A stretch of DNA of 64,000 bases from CAYGFH01 sp964356315 (GTDB taxonomy: Bacteria; Patescibacteriota; Microgenomatia; UBA10105; UBA927): the NCBI GenBank assembly GCA_964356315.1, contig CAYHHA010000001.1, forward strand, positions 61,899-125,898, given 5' to 3'. Positions 42,033-49,446 of this stretch are shown here, piece by piece. The first letter of the stretch is position 1. Every line of letters starts with the position of its first letter. Below the pieces are notes generated by a model, which did not search any database, had not been told where the DNA came from, and saw only the letters and a program-made list of their open reading frames with translations. Both the position numbers and the translations under genes were made by a program.

Positions 42033-43781
42033 ATGAAGTATCAAACACAAAAAATTGCACATAGAGTGTTCCTCATTTGTATATTTGTTGCTTGTTATTC
42101 CTTATTCCTTATTCCTTATTCCTTATTCCTTATTTCCCCGGTTCACGCTGCGGAATGTGATCCAAGTTGCGCAAACGCGATTGAATGCCGGGATAAAATT
42201 GCCAAATGTAAAGAAGCATGGGATCAGATGGAGTCAGCAAAACGCCCCCATGTCGATGCGCTCAAAAAAATGGAGTCGGATATCGCGATATTTCAAAATC
42301 GCATAAAATCTATCGAAATTTCTGTTGTCCAAAAAGCCTCTGCGATCGCAAAAGGGGAAGAACAGCTCGGAGAGCTCTTGATTCTGGCAAACCGCAGGAT
42401 ACGGGAATTTTATATAAATAATACGCGATTTACGCCCCTTTCCACATTTTTAGCTTCTACATCCATAGGTTCGATGTTGCGTGTGATGGCATACCAAAAT
42501 GCTGTGGTAAACACCGATAAAAAGGCTATTACCCAAACGGCAATTTCAGTAAAAGATCTGGAGGATAAGAAAAAATCCCTCGAACAGGAAAAAAGCTCCC
42601 TTGCGTATCTAAAAGAAGAAACAGACAAGAGAGCCGCGTCCGTGCGAAAGCTCGTGGGCGATGCGGACGCATATCAGAGTAAATTAACCGGCATCATCGC
42701 AAATCTTTCCACGTTGCAACAGTCTATTTTGAGCGCAAAAACGGGGACGTTTCAAACAAGTGTCGGTGATGTTCCGCTGGCAGATGATACTGCTTCCAGG
42801 CCGGATTATAATCCTGGATTTTCACCGGCGTTCGCCGCATTTAGTTTTGGCGCCCCGCACTTTAAAGGAATGAGCCAGTATGGAGCGTTTGGGCGGGCAA
42901 AAAGTGGCCAAAATTATGAACAGATACTCAAGGCCTACTATGGATCGGGGATAGAAATACGTGATCACAATCCGGATGCACAAATAAATGTGACAGGGTA
43001 CGGATCCTACTCTTTGGAAGACTATGCAAAACGGATCTATGAAATGCCAGGTAGCTGGGGGGACGAAGGGGGAATGGAGGCTCTGAAGGCTCAGGCGATC
43101 GCGGCGAGAAGCTATGCACTGGCGCGGGGAAGCACTATTTGTGCAACCGAGAGTTGTCAGGTGTTTAAACCGGGAGCAAAAGGTGGAAAATGGGAGGAGG
43201 CGGTAAATCAAACGCGAGGGAAAGTGGTGTATGCAAACGGATCGCCATTTTCAACATGGTATGCATCAACCAGTGGAGGATATCAGGAGTCATACAGCGC
43301 AAATGGCTATACAACACCTGGGTTTTGGGATACGGCAAATGGGAGAAGTGGATGGACCAGTCAAGCGTATGAAAAAATTGGAGGAAGTCCTTGGTTTTAT
43401 AAAGGGTGGTGGAAGGATAGATCTGGAGACAGTTGTGGCAGAAGTCACCCGTGGTTAAACAGTGAAGAAATGGCAGACATCCTAAACGCATGGTCCGCCT
43501 TATTCAAAGGGGGCGGGGATAGCTCTCGAGTGACTCCGAAGGGATCGTGTTGGGGTGGGAATCCGTATAACACCGACGAACTGCGGTCGATCGGAGGATT
43601 TTCTAGTGTCTCCGGAGTGAATGTGACCTATTCCGACGGTGGCGTAACTGCTAACGTGACGTTTGAAACAAACAAAGGAAGTGTGACAATAAATGGAAAC
43701 GATTTTTATAAATCGTTTAATCTACGAGCTCCTGGGAGGATTTCTCTAAAGTCTGGACTCTATAACATTGAGAAAAAGTAA
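42033..43781 (+). CDS. exported SpoIID/LytB-domain protein with N-terminal coiled coil
   Basis: 582 residues. The signal peptide (residues 8-35) has a hydrophobic core YSLFLIPYSLFLIS encoded by five TTATTCC heptamers (42095-42134). Residues 45-230 form a coiled coil of CwlO/PcsB type (KKMESDIAIFQNRIKSIEIS). From about 270 the SpoIID domain starts: GAPHFKGMSQYGAFGRAKSGQNYEQIL, then EGMEALKAQAIAARSYAL-like (here GGMEALKAQ) and STSGGYQESY. SpoIID proteins cleave denuded glycan strands in peptidoglycan. A gain or loss of one heptamer would frameshift the signal peptide, so this is a candidate phase-variable wall protein. Confidence 0.88.
   Translation: MKYQTQKIAHRVFLICIFVACYSLFLIPYSLFLISPVHAAECDPSCANAIECRDKIAKCKEAWDQMESAKRPHVDALKKMESDIAIFQNRIKSIEISVVQKASAIAKGEEQLGELLILANRRIREFYINNTRFTPLSTFLASTSIGSMLRVMAYQNAVVNTDKKAITQTAISVKDLEDKKKSLEQEKSSLAYLKEETDKRAASVRKLVGDADAYQSKLTGIIANLSTLQQSILSAKTGTFQTSVGDVPLADDTASRPDYNPGFSPAFAAFSFGAPHFKGMSQYGAFGRAKSGQNYEQILKAYYGSGIEIRDHNPDAQINVTGYGSYSLEDYAKRIYEMPGSWGDEGGMEALKAQAIAARSYALARGSTICATESCQVFKPGAKGGKWEEAVNQTRGKVVYANGSPFSTWYASTSGGYQESYSANGYTTPGFWDTANGRSGWTSQAYEKIGGSPWFYKGWWKDRSGDSCGRSHPWLNSEEMADILNAWSALFKGGGDSSRVTPKGSCWGGNPYNTDELRSIGGFSSVSGVNVTYSDGGVTANVTFETNKGSVTINGNDFYKSFNLRAPGRISLKSGLYNIEKK
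42095..42134. repeat. in-gene heptamer array (TTATTCC)5 encoding a signal peptide core
   Basis: Five perfect TTATTCC units plus a partial sixth, within the coding region of the SpoIID-like protein. They encode the period YSLFLIP. Because seven is not a multiple of three, every single-unit change alters the frame. Confidence 0.95.
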
Positions 43782-43803
43782 GTGTTTGTAGTACAATAGA
43801 AGC

Positions 43804-44463
43804 GTGCCAACTGTATTTGAGTCTTCAAAAAAAACCACACCCACCCCTTCTGATATAAAAAAATCAGATACTACTTCGATGAAGAAAGAATCGCTAGGGA
43901 AGCGGGCAATGGGTCCTCTTGCTTGTTTTGCTCTCAATCCTTCTGGCGTACGGTTTGAGACTCAAGACGAAAATGAAGTAGTTGAATTGTTTTTGAGGCA
44001 ACATTTTATCGTCAACGTTCCATGGTTGTTCACCACTCTATTTCTCTTATTTGTCCCAGCGGTGTTTGCTCCACTTTTATTTCAATCTCTCGGAGTTTTT
44101 TCTAGTATCCCGTTTGGATATGGAATTGTTGGAGCTGCATTTTGGTACACTGCCGTGTTTGGATTTGTCCTCGCAAAATTTTTAGGATGGTTTTTTAATA
44201 TCTATATCGTGACGAACGAGCGTGTGGTTGATATCGATTTTTATAATTTGCTCTATAAAAAATTTTCCCAAGCAGAGCTCGACAAGATTCAGGATACATC
44301 GTTTGAGTCGGGTGGTATCGTTGCTACATTTTTCAATTATGGAAATGTATCTGTGCAGACTGCTGGAGAGTCTCCAAATCTAGAGTTTGACAAGGTGCCG
44401 TATCCTGAGCGCGTTGTGGAAACTATCAGACGTCTTACGGAAAATAAGGAGAAAAAACCATGA
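43804..44463 (+). CDS. PH-domain (YdbS/bPH2-like) membrane protein
   Basis: 219 residues from a GTG start. Two transmembrane helices (LFTTLFLLFVPAVFAPLLF, GIVGAAFWYTAVFGFVLAKFLG) follow a 60-residue hydrophilic N-terminus. The C-terminal half reads VTNERVVDIDFYNLLYKKFSQAELDKIQDTSFESGG, the bacterial PH-domain pattern (T-x-x-R-v...l.kIqdv). It overlaps the next gene by ATGA. Function unknown; similar proteins sit in many Firmicutes and Patescibacteria. Confidence 0.8.
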   Translation: MPTVFESSKKTTPTPSDIKKSDTTSMKKESLGKRAMGPLACFALNPSGVRFETQDENEVVELFLRQHFIVNVPWLFTTLFLLFVPAVFAPLLFQSLGVFSSIPFGYGIVGAAFWYTAVFGFVLAKFLGWFFNIYIVTNERVVDIDFYNLLYKKFSQAELDKIQDTSFESGGIVATFFNYGNVSVQTAGESPNLEFDKVPYPERVVETIRRLTENKEKKP

Positions 44464-44678
44464 GCCCAGATGTCTTACCTGTTGTCATGTTGATCTTAAA
44501 GGTTCTCGTGATTCTATCTCTTTTGATTTATGCAGTTTTCGCTTTTGTGATGGTCAGGCAAGAACATCTCATGGAAACTGTCCTGGAGGAGAAATTTGAG
44601 CCGGTGCTTCGATTGCTTACGTATATTCACATGGCGCTGTCCATTGGGCTCATTTTATTGGCTCTCGTTCTTCTGTAA
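44460..44678 (+). CDS. small two-helix membrane protein
   Basis: 72 residues with two hydrophobic helices (VVMLILKVLVILSLLIYAVFAFVMV and YIHMALSIGLILLALVLL) separated by a charged loop (RQEHLMETVLEEKFEP). Translationally coupled to the PH-domain gene, so the two likely act together at the membrane. Small conserved proteins of this shape are widespread in Patescibacteria. Confidence 0.8.
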   Translation: MSPDVLPVVMLILKVLVILSLLIYAVFAFVMVRQEHLMETVLEEKFEPVLRLLTYIHMALSIGLILLALVLL

Positions 44679-44720
44679 TCTTTTCGTCAGCGTGACCCTT
44701 CTTCATGGTACACTAGATTT

Positions 44721-46571
44721 ATGCGGATAAAGCCTTCACTCGGTTTAGTCGTTGGTCCTGTAAATGCTACCCATTGGAGTCAAGTGTTGACTATGCCTAG
44801 CGCATACGGAGTGGTTGAGGTCCGCGATCCTTCTGGTCATGCGCAGGAGCATGGAGTTCGTGTCTTGTCCCAGTTGGGAGAAGGGCTCAATCATGAGATA
44901 TTGAGTCTTCGTGAGTTGGAAAAAATATGCGACGCTATACCCACAGAATATCTTTGTTCTTTGATTGTGTTTGTTCCTGTTGGAAAGGTCATATATTTGG
45001 TCATGAAGGGGAAAGGTATTGTGTATGTAAAACGTGGATCAGAACTTGCAAGTCTGATGCATCAGGATGGATCGATCTCCGGCGAAGTAAAAATACATGA
45101 CACCCTTCTTTTAGCATCTGAGGGGTTCTCTGGCGTACTTACTCATGAGGAGTTGTCGGGATTATTTGACCATTTGCCTCCTTCGGAAATTGCAGAAAAG
45201 CTAACACTGCTTCTTCATGAAAAAACGGGTGGAGAGGGGAGTGTCGCGCTCGTATTTGGGGTGACAGAATTTATTGATCCAGAGGTCGTGGTTCTAGAAC
45301 ACAGCGAAGACAAAAATTTTCCAAGTATCGTCGAGGAAATTTCGCCCGATAAAAAAGTGGGAGTGAAGCAGGTTGATGAGCCCGTGTCTTTGGTGTCAAA
45401 GGTCGGAAATAAATTTCTGCATGTCCCAAAAATTTCTCTAAAGGAATTGATCGCCAAGATCAAATCTCAACCAAAAATAATCACTGCGAGTTTCGCCATT
45501 GTATTTACTCTATTTTTTATTGTCAGTGTTATCTTGGGAGTCATAAAGCAGAGAAGCGTCACAATGAATCAAAAGGTTGCAGTGATATTGTCTCAGGCTC
45601 AGCATTCGCTCGATGAAGGAGTTGCTTTGGTAGAGCTTAACCCGGCGAAAGGCAGAGAACGGTTAGAAGAAGCGAAAAGGTTGGTAGAACCGCTTCGAGA
45701 AACGGTTTCCACAAGGACCATGGAAGGGAGGAGGGTTGCAGAGCTCTATAGGACAATTTCGGACAATCTGACACAGGCATTGCATATCACAAAAATAGAC
45801 CCTGTATTGTATTACGATGTATCTCTGGTCAAAAAAGAGGGAGTAATCCATTCGATGGCACGGGATGGAGAAGATTTGGTGATGTCCGATAGCGCAACCA
45901 GCACGATTTATCGCATGGATGTAGCTTCCAAAAATGCGCAAATCATCGGCGGGGGGACTGACATGAAAGGGTCGCTCCTTGTCACGTCGCACGGGAAAAA
46001 ATCCTATGCGATGACAGATGCCGGGGTTATGGAAATCTCTCCTGGCACAAAAAAGCCACTGCTTGCTATAAAAAAAGATGAAGAATGGGGGACTATTCAG
46101 TCGGTAATTTCTTTTGGTGGAAACATCTATCTATTAGATGTGATAAAAAGTCGGATTTGGAAATATGTTGCGACAGAAAAATCATTTTCAGAGCGCAGAG
46201 AGTATTTAAATCCTGACACGCTTCCTGACTTGACTCGCACCAGTGGTATGGCTATCGATGGATCGGTATTTATGGGAAATGCGGATGGATCAATACTTCG
46301 GTTTACCCAGGGGAAAGAAAATACGTTTATCGTAAAGGGTGTTGATCCAGCGTTTGGGCCTTCCCCGATTGTTTATGCAAGTGATGATGCTAAATTTATT
46401 TATGTATTGGACGGAAAAAATTCCCGTATCGTCGTGTTGGACAAAGAGGGGATGTATGTGGCCCAGTATCAATACTCAGGAGAAATACCAAAACAATTTG
46501 TGGTATATGAAGAATTAAAAAAGATAGTGCTTCTCATCGGCGGGAAGTTATACACAATAGATTTGAAATAA
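44721..46571 (+). CDS. membrane protein with degenerate PP2C-like domain and extracytoplasmic beta-propeller-like domain
   Basis: 616 residues. Residues 1-195 resemble the second half of a PPM/PP2C phosphatase (KVIYLVMKGKGIVYVKRGSEL, then DTLLLASEGFSGVLTHEELSGL). The metal-binding Asp positions are lost (ASEG for ASDG, GGEGSVAL for GxxDNxT), so it is probably inactive or a sensor. One transmembrane helix (ITASFAIVFTLFFIVSVILGVI) lies near 255, followed by a helical stalk and about 240 residues of repeated beta strands (MAIDGSVFMGNADGSILRFT, IYVLDGKNSRIVVLDKEG) like an NHL/SMP-30 propeller. This suggests transmembrane sensing. Function unknown. Confidence 0.7.
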   Translation: MRIKPSLGLVVGPVNATHWSQVLTMPSAYGVVEVRDPSGHAQEHGVRVLSQLGEGLNHEILSLRELEKICDAIPTEYLCSLIVFVPVGKVIYLVMKGKGIVYVKRGSELASLMHQDGSISGEVKIHDTLLLASEGFSGVLTHEELSGLFDHLPPSEIAEKLTLLLHEKTGGEGSVALVFGVTEFIDPEVVVLEHSEDKNFPSIVEEISPDKKVGVKQVDEPVSLVSKVGNKFLHVPKISLKELIAKIKSQPKIITASFAIVFTLFFIVSVILGVIKQRSVTMNQKVAVILSQAQHSLDEGVALVELNPAKGRERLEEAKRLVEPLRETVSTRTMEGRRVAELYRTISDNLTQALHITKIDPVLYYDVSLVKKEGVIHSMARDGEDLVMSDSATSTIYRMDVASKNAQIIGGGTDMKGSLLVTSHGKKSYAMTDAGVMEISPGTKKPLLAIKKDEEWGTIQSVISFGGNIYLLDVIKSRIWKYVATEKSFSERREYLNPDTLPDLTRTSGMAIDGSVFMGNADGSILRFTQGKENTFIVKGVDPAFGPSPIVYASDDAKFIYVLDGKNSRIVVLDKEGMYVAQYQYSGEIPKQFVVYEELKKIVLLIGGKLYTIDLK

Positions 46572-46617
46572 CCCCTTTTTCGTTTCTCTTTAGTACCGCG
46601 TGATAAAATACCTCTAT

Positions 46618-47061
46618 ATGGGCATAGTAAATAAAAAAGCCACATTTGATTATCAGATACTGGAGCGCTTCGAGGCAGGGGTTTCTCTGTTGGGCATGGA
46701 GGTAAAATCTATAAAAACAGGCCATGCGTCATTGGATGGATCATTTGTTAAAGTGATTGATGGGGAGGCATTTTTGATAAATGCCCAAATTTTTGCCTAC
46801 CAATATGCACGACCTGACCATTATGATTCAAAACGCACACGAAAACTCCTACTGCATAAAAAAGAATTGCTCCGTCTGCAAACAAAGATGAGTGGATCGA
46901 ATTTGACCGTCATTCCGATCTCTTGGTATAATAAGGGTCCTCGAATAAAACTTGAGATAGCCCTCGCAAAAGGGAAAAAGCAATTTGAAAAACGTGAAGC
47001 AAAGAAAAAAGAGATTGTGCGTAGAGAATTAGATCGGGAATTTCGGGGGAAGGTAAAGTAA
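46618..47061 (+). CDS. smpB: SsrA-binding protein SmpB
   Basis: 147 residues from ATG 46618 (MGIVNKKATFDYQILERFEAG). An in-frame upstream GTG (46600) falls in a likely -10 sequence. GVSLLGMEVKSIKTGHASL is the OB-fold signature, RTRKLLLHKKELLRL the conserved basic helix, and the C-terminal tail (KREAKKKEIVRRELDREFRGKVK) is the helix that occupies the empty mRNA channel. It escorts tmRNA to stalled ribosomes; the ssrA gene lies 143 bp downstream. Confidence 0.96.
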   Translation: MGIVNKKATFDYQILERFEAGVSLLGMEVKSIKTGHASLDGSFVKVIDGEAFLINAQIFAYQYARPDHYDSKRTRKLLLHKKELLRLQTKMSGSNLTVIPISWYNKGPRIKLEIALAKGKKQFEKREAKKKEIVRRELDREFRGKVK

Positions 47062-47072
47062 AAAAATAGATC

Positions 47073-47143
47073 GCCCGACTAAGTTCAGCAATCGCCTTAC
47101 CTACTATTCGTAGCGCGGCTCATGCTTCACTTGGTCGTCGGGC
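47073..47143. other. long imperfect hairpin between smpB and ssrA
   Basis: GCCCGAC (47073-47079) pairs with GTCGGGC (47137-47143), with nested smaller pairs including CTAC/GTAG. On the minus strand it is followed by a T-run (from 47069 leftwards), so it would be a terminator only for leftward transcription; on the plus strand no U-tract follows. It may be a processing site in a smpB-ssrA transcript. Confidence 0.5.
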
Positions 47144-47146
47144 ATA

Positions 47147-47201
47147 AGAAACACTAGACTCTTTGTCCCATACATGTGGGACAAAATCGTTGAGTGTTTC
47201 T
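47147..47201. other. two nested stems directly before tmRNA
   Basis: AGAAACACT (47147-47155) pairs with AGTGTTTCT (47193-47201), enclosing TTTGTCCCA (47162-47170) and TGGGACAAA (47177-47185). The outer stem ends 3 nt before the tmRNA 5' end, leaving no room for a separate promoter after it. Cotranscription from upstream followed by RNase processing is the simplest reading. Confidence 0.6.
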
Positions 47202-47204
47202 AAT

Positions 47205-47632
47205 GGGGATGAATGATTCGACGGATGGTGGCACATTAAAAACAGCAAGCCGACTTTGAGCAGTAGTCGTAAAACAGGTTCAAACTTTATCTGCTGATTT
47301 ATCAGACAGAAAACAGGCACTCCGAGAAGAACTCGCAGCTTTGCGAGAATATTTCGGTATGTCTTCCTACTCTCCTATGTTCGCAGGGCGACTTGCAGCA
47401 TAAGATGACGAAAGACGTCTCATGTTAATTTTTTCCGGTGAATTACATGAGGCGGAAACTTAGCCGGGACATCAGGACGTACTTGACCTACTACGTTCGG
47501 CGCACTTTTGGTCAACCCTTCCCGCCAACTACTTTGTCCATTTATAGGTAGGCGGGAAAAAATAAATGGACTACGCTTGTAGACGTTTTTAGTTGCTCTG
47601 TTCGGACCCGAGCTCAATACTCGGCATCTCCA
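47205..47632 (+). ncRNA. ssrA: transfer-messenger RNA (tmRNA)
   Basis: The 5' end GGGGATGAATGATTCGACGG has the conserved tmRNA start. GGGGATG pairs with CATCTCC (47625-47631) as acceptor stem (one G-U pair), with discriminator A at 47632; CCA is not encoded. The T-arm is CCGAG-CTCAATA-CTCGG. The resume signal TAGTC at 47264-47268 precedes GTA (47269). The frame then runs 44 codons to TAA (47401-47403): it starts VKQVQTLSADLSD, continues RKQALREELAALREYFG and ends SYSPMFAGRLAA. The RLAA ending is a normal protease signal, but the length is exceptional. Pseudoknot-like stems follow, for example CCCGCCAACTAC with GTAGGCGGG. Confidence 0.93.
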
Positions 47633-47664
47633 CCCTTCGCTCTCGACTTTCAGTCGGAGCTACG

Positions 47665-47683
47665 GGTGGCACGGCCACCTTTT
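47665..47683 (+). terminator. intrinsic terminator after ssrA
   Basis: GGTGGC-ACG-GCCACC stem followed by TTTT. It lies about 30 nt downstream of the tmRNA 3' end. Confidence 0.8.
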
Positions 47684-47719
47684 AAAAAGAGAGACTTTAT
47701 CGTGTGTCGCGAAGGGTGT

Positions 47720-47752
47720 CCCACGTAGTCCCTCTGAACGGGACGAAGTGGG
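47720..47752. repeat. palindromic element CCCAC...GTGGG
   Basis: Nested inverted repeats CCCAC/GTGGG and GTCCC/GGGAC. A related sequence lies at 61524-61561 after tRNA-Arg(CCG), so this is a small dispersed palindrome family that lies near RNA genes in this window. Confidence 0.65.
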
Positions 47753-47755
47753 GCT

Positions 47756-47992
47756 ATGTATTACGTATATATACTCCGGCTTTGTAACAATACATATTAT
47801 CAAGGATTCTCTTCGGATTTGAGGACAAGAATCATAGCTCATATTGAGGGATCAGTTTCCCAAACAAGGAATTTTCGTCCACTTCAACTTGCCTATTACT
47901 GTGCTTTTATATCTAAAAAACAGGCGTTAGATTTTGAAAAATACTTGAAAACCGGATCCGGCTTCGCATTTAGAAATAAGCATTTAGTATGA
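47756..47992 (+). CDS. GIY-YIG nuclease-domain protein
   Basis: 78 residues. MYYVYILRLCNNTYYQGFSSDLRTRIIAH carries the GIY-YIG core as YVY...YQG, with the catalytic Arg in DLRTRI, then a Glu in FEKYLKTGSG. It is a single-domain UvrC-like protein (YhbQ/UPF0213 group). It sits 70 bp behind the ssrA terminator and overlaps the ComF gene by 4 bp. The Gly of the GIY element is Val here, which is tolerated in this group. Role in DNA repair or mobility unknown. Confidence 0.85.
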   Translation: MYYVYILRLCNNTYYQGFSSDLRTRIIAHIEGSVSQTRNFRPLQLAYYCAFISKKQALDFEKYLKTGSGFAFRNKHLV

Positions 47993-48678
47993 CCATCCTT
48001 GATTTCATATTTCCAAAACAATGTGTATCCTGTGGGGCGATTGGCAGATATGTTTGTAAACGCTGTGTAAAACAAATGAACCCGATTGCCACAAATGAAT
48101 GTATTTGCCCTATGTGTGAAAAACCAGCAATCGCCGGAAAAACACATCCCCGGTGTCAGACGCGCTTTGCTCTCGATGGTCTTACGAGTTTTTTCTACTA
48201 TAAAAACGTGGTGAAAAAAATCATCACTTCTATAAAATATTCATTTGTACGAGATATGGCTCAGGAGTTTGCTTCATATGTTCCATATTCAGGATACACA
48301 ACTGCATCGTTGATTGGAAACGCTGATGCTATGTTGGTTCCCATCCCGCTTCATGCAACACGATTTAGATTTCGAGGATTTAATCAGTCCGATGTTCTTG
48401 GTTCCTGTGTTGCGAGACACCTACGCATACAGTATAGTTCAGGAGTTCTCACGAGAATTCGAGCAACGAATGCTCAGGTGAGTATGAAACACAAAGTGAA
48501 TCGGCTAACGAATGTCCGTCACGCGTTTGCGCTCGGGACATCGCCGATTTCTTTAAGTGGAAAGACCATCCTCTTGTTTGACGATGTCTTTACCACAGGA
48601 GCAACACTCAGAGAAGCGGGGAATGTGTTAAAACGAAACGGAGCAACGTGTGTTTGGGGAATTACGATGGCACGATAA
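47989..48678 (+). CDS. comF: ComF-family phosphoribosyltransferase-like protein
   Basis: 229 residues. The N-terminal double zinc ribbon (FPKQCVSCGAIGRYVCKRC, then CICPMCEKPAIAGKTHPRC) is followed by a PRTase domain with ILLFDDVFTTGATLREAG as the PRPP-binding motif and RFRGFNQSDVLG as the conserved ComF segment. ComF is needed for natural transformation, where it acts with the ComFA helicase at DNA entry. It is coupled to GIY-YIG upstream and followed by the thiamine kinase gene. Competence in this organism is plausible but not proven by this gene alone. Confidence 0.93.
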   Translation: MTILDFIFPKQCVSCGAIGRYVCKRCVKQMNPIATNECICPMCEKPAIAGKTHPRCQTRFALDGLTSFFYYKNVVKKIITSIKYSFVRDMAQEFASYVPYSGYTTASLIGNADAMLVPIPLHATRFRFRGFNQSDVLGSCVARHLRIQYSSGVLTRIRATNAQVSMKHKVNRLTNVRHAFALGTSPISLSGKTILLFDDVFTTGATLREAGNVLKRNGATCVWGITMAR

Positions 48679-48683
48679 ACAAT

Positions 48684-49325
48684 ATGAAAACATCACGGGT
48701 TATTATCGTCAGCAATGGAGCTCTGTATGAATCGATCATTTTAGATATTAAAAAGAATGACGTCGTCATCGGCGTTGATCGCGCGGCATATTGGTTACTA
48801 CAGCATGGCATTATCCCGACCATTGCGGTCGGGGATTTTGATTCCACGACAGCAGAAGAATATGCCCATATTCAAAAAAGCGTTTCTGATATCAGAACAT
48901 TTCCTCCGGAAAAAGATTTTGTTGATACAGAGCTCGCGCTTATAGTCGCGCTTGAACAGTCTCCAAAAGAAATAGTGATATATGGGGGATCGGGGACACG
49001 GATGGATCATGAGTTGGCCACCTTATCTTTGTTGGAACGCGGAATTGCGAAGCAGGTGAAGATATTGTTTAGAAATGAAACGAATGAAATACAGCTCATA
49101 TCCAGATGTCGCACAATAGTAAAAAAGAGGGGAGGGTTTCGTTATATTTCCATCGTCCCGTATTCTGATGCAATTGTTGTATCTCTTGAGGGATTAAAAT
49201 ATCCATTGTCCCATGCGGTCATCTCCCGCGGTCAGACCATTGGTGTCAGCAACGAATTTTTGAATGACCGCGCAACAGCAACACTGCACGAAGGAACGGC
49301 ATTTATTATCCAAAGTAAGGATTAG
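48684..49325 (+). CDS. thiN: thiamine pyrophosphokinase
   Basis: 213 residues from ATG 48684; an earlier in-frame start (48648) would overlap comF. VIGVDRAAYWLLQHGIIPTIAVGDFDS holds the Asp residues that bind thiamine/ATP-Mg; FPPEKDFVDTELAL and YGGSGTRMDHELATL are the other two motifs of the family. It makes thiamine diphosphate from imported thiamine. No other thiamine gene is in view, consistent with salvage. Confidence 0.92.
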   Translation: MKTSRVIIVSNGALYESIILDIKKNDVVIGVDRAAYWLLQHGIIPTIAVGDFDSTTAEEYAHIQKSVSDIRTFPPEKDFVDTELALIVALEQSPKEIVIYGGSGTRMDHELATLSLLERGIAKQVKILFRNETNEIQLISRCRTIVKKRGGFRYISIVPYSDAIVVSLEGLKYPLSHAVISRGQTIGVSNEFLNDRATATLHEGTAFIIQSKD

Positions 49326-49446
49326 TTATTTGACAAGAATAACAGACGGCAAAGTGATTGTCTTCCGATGCTATCTCTTTTGTTGTTTGAAAATATTTTT
49401 CGCTATGCTTATGTAACCTCGCTCATGAGGTTTGTCAGTGCCAGAA
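49326..49446. terminator. hairpin in the 3' spacer of thiN
   Basis: AACCTC-GCTCAT-GAGGTT lies within the 120-bp convergent spacer, followed by a weak T-rich run. It could end transcription from thiN; I see no other feature here. Confidence 0.45.

Noticed and set aside
47756..47992. Homing endonuclease directly tied to tmRNA
   Set aside because: The GIY-YIG protein belongs to the small UvrC-like group common in chromosomes, so proximity to ssrA alone is not enough for a claim.
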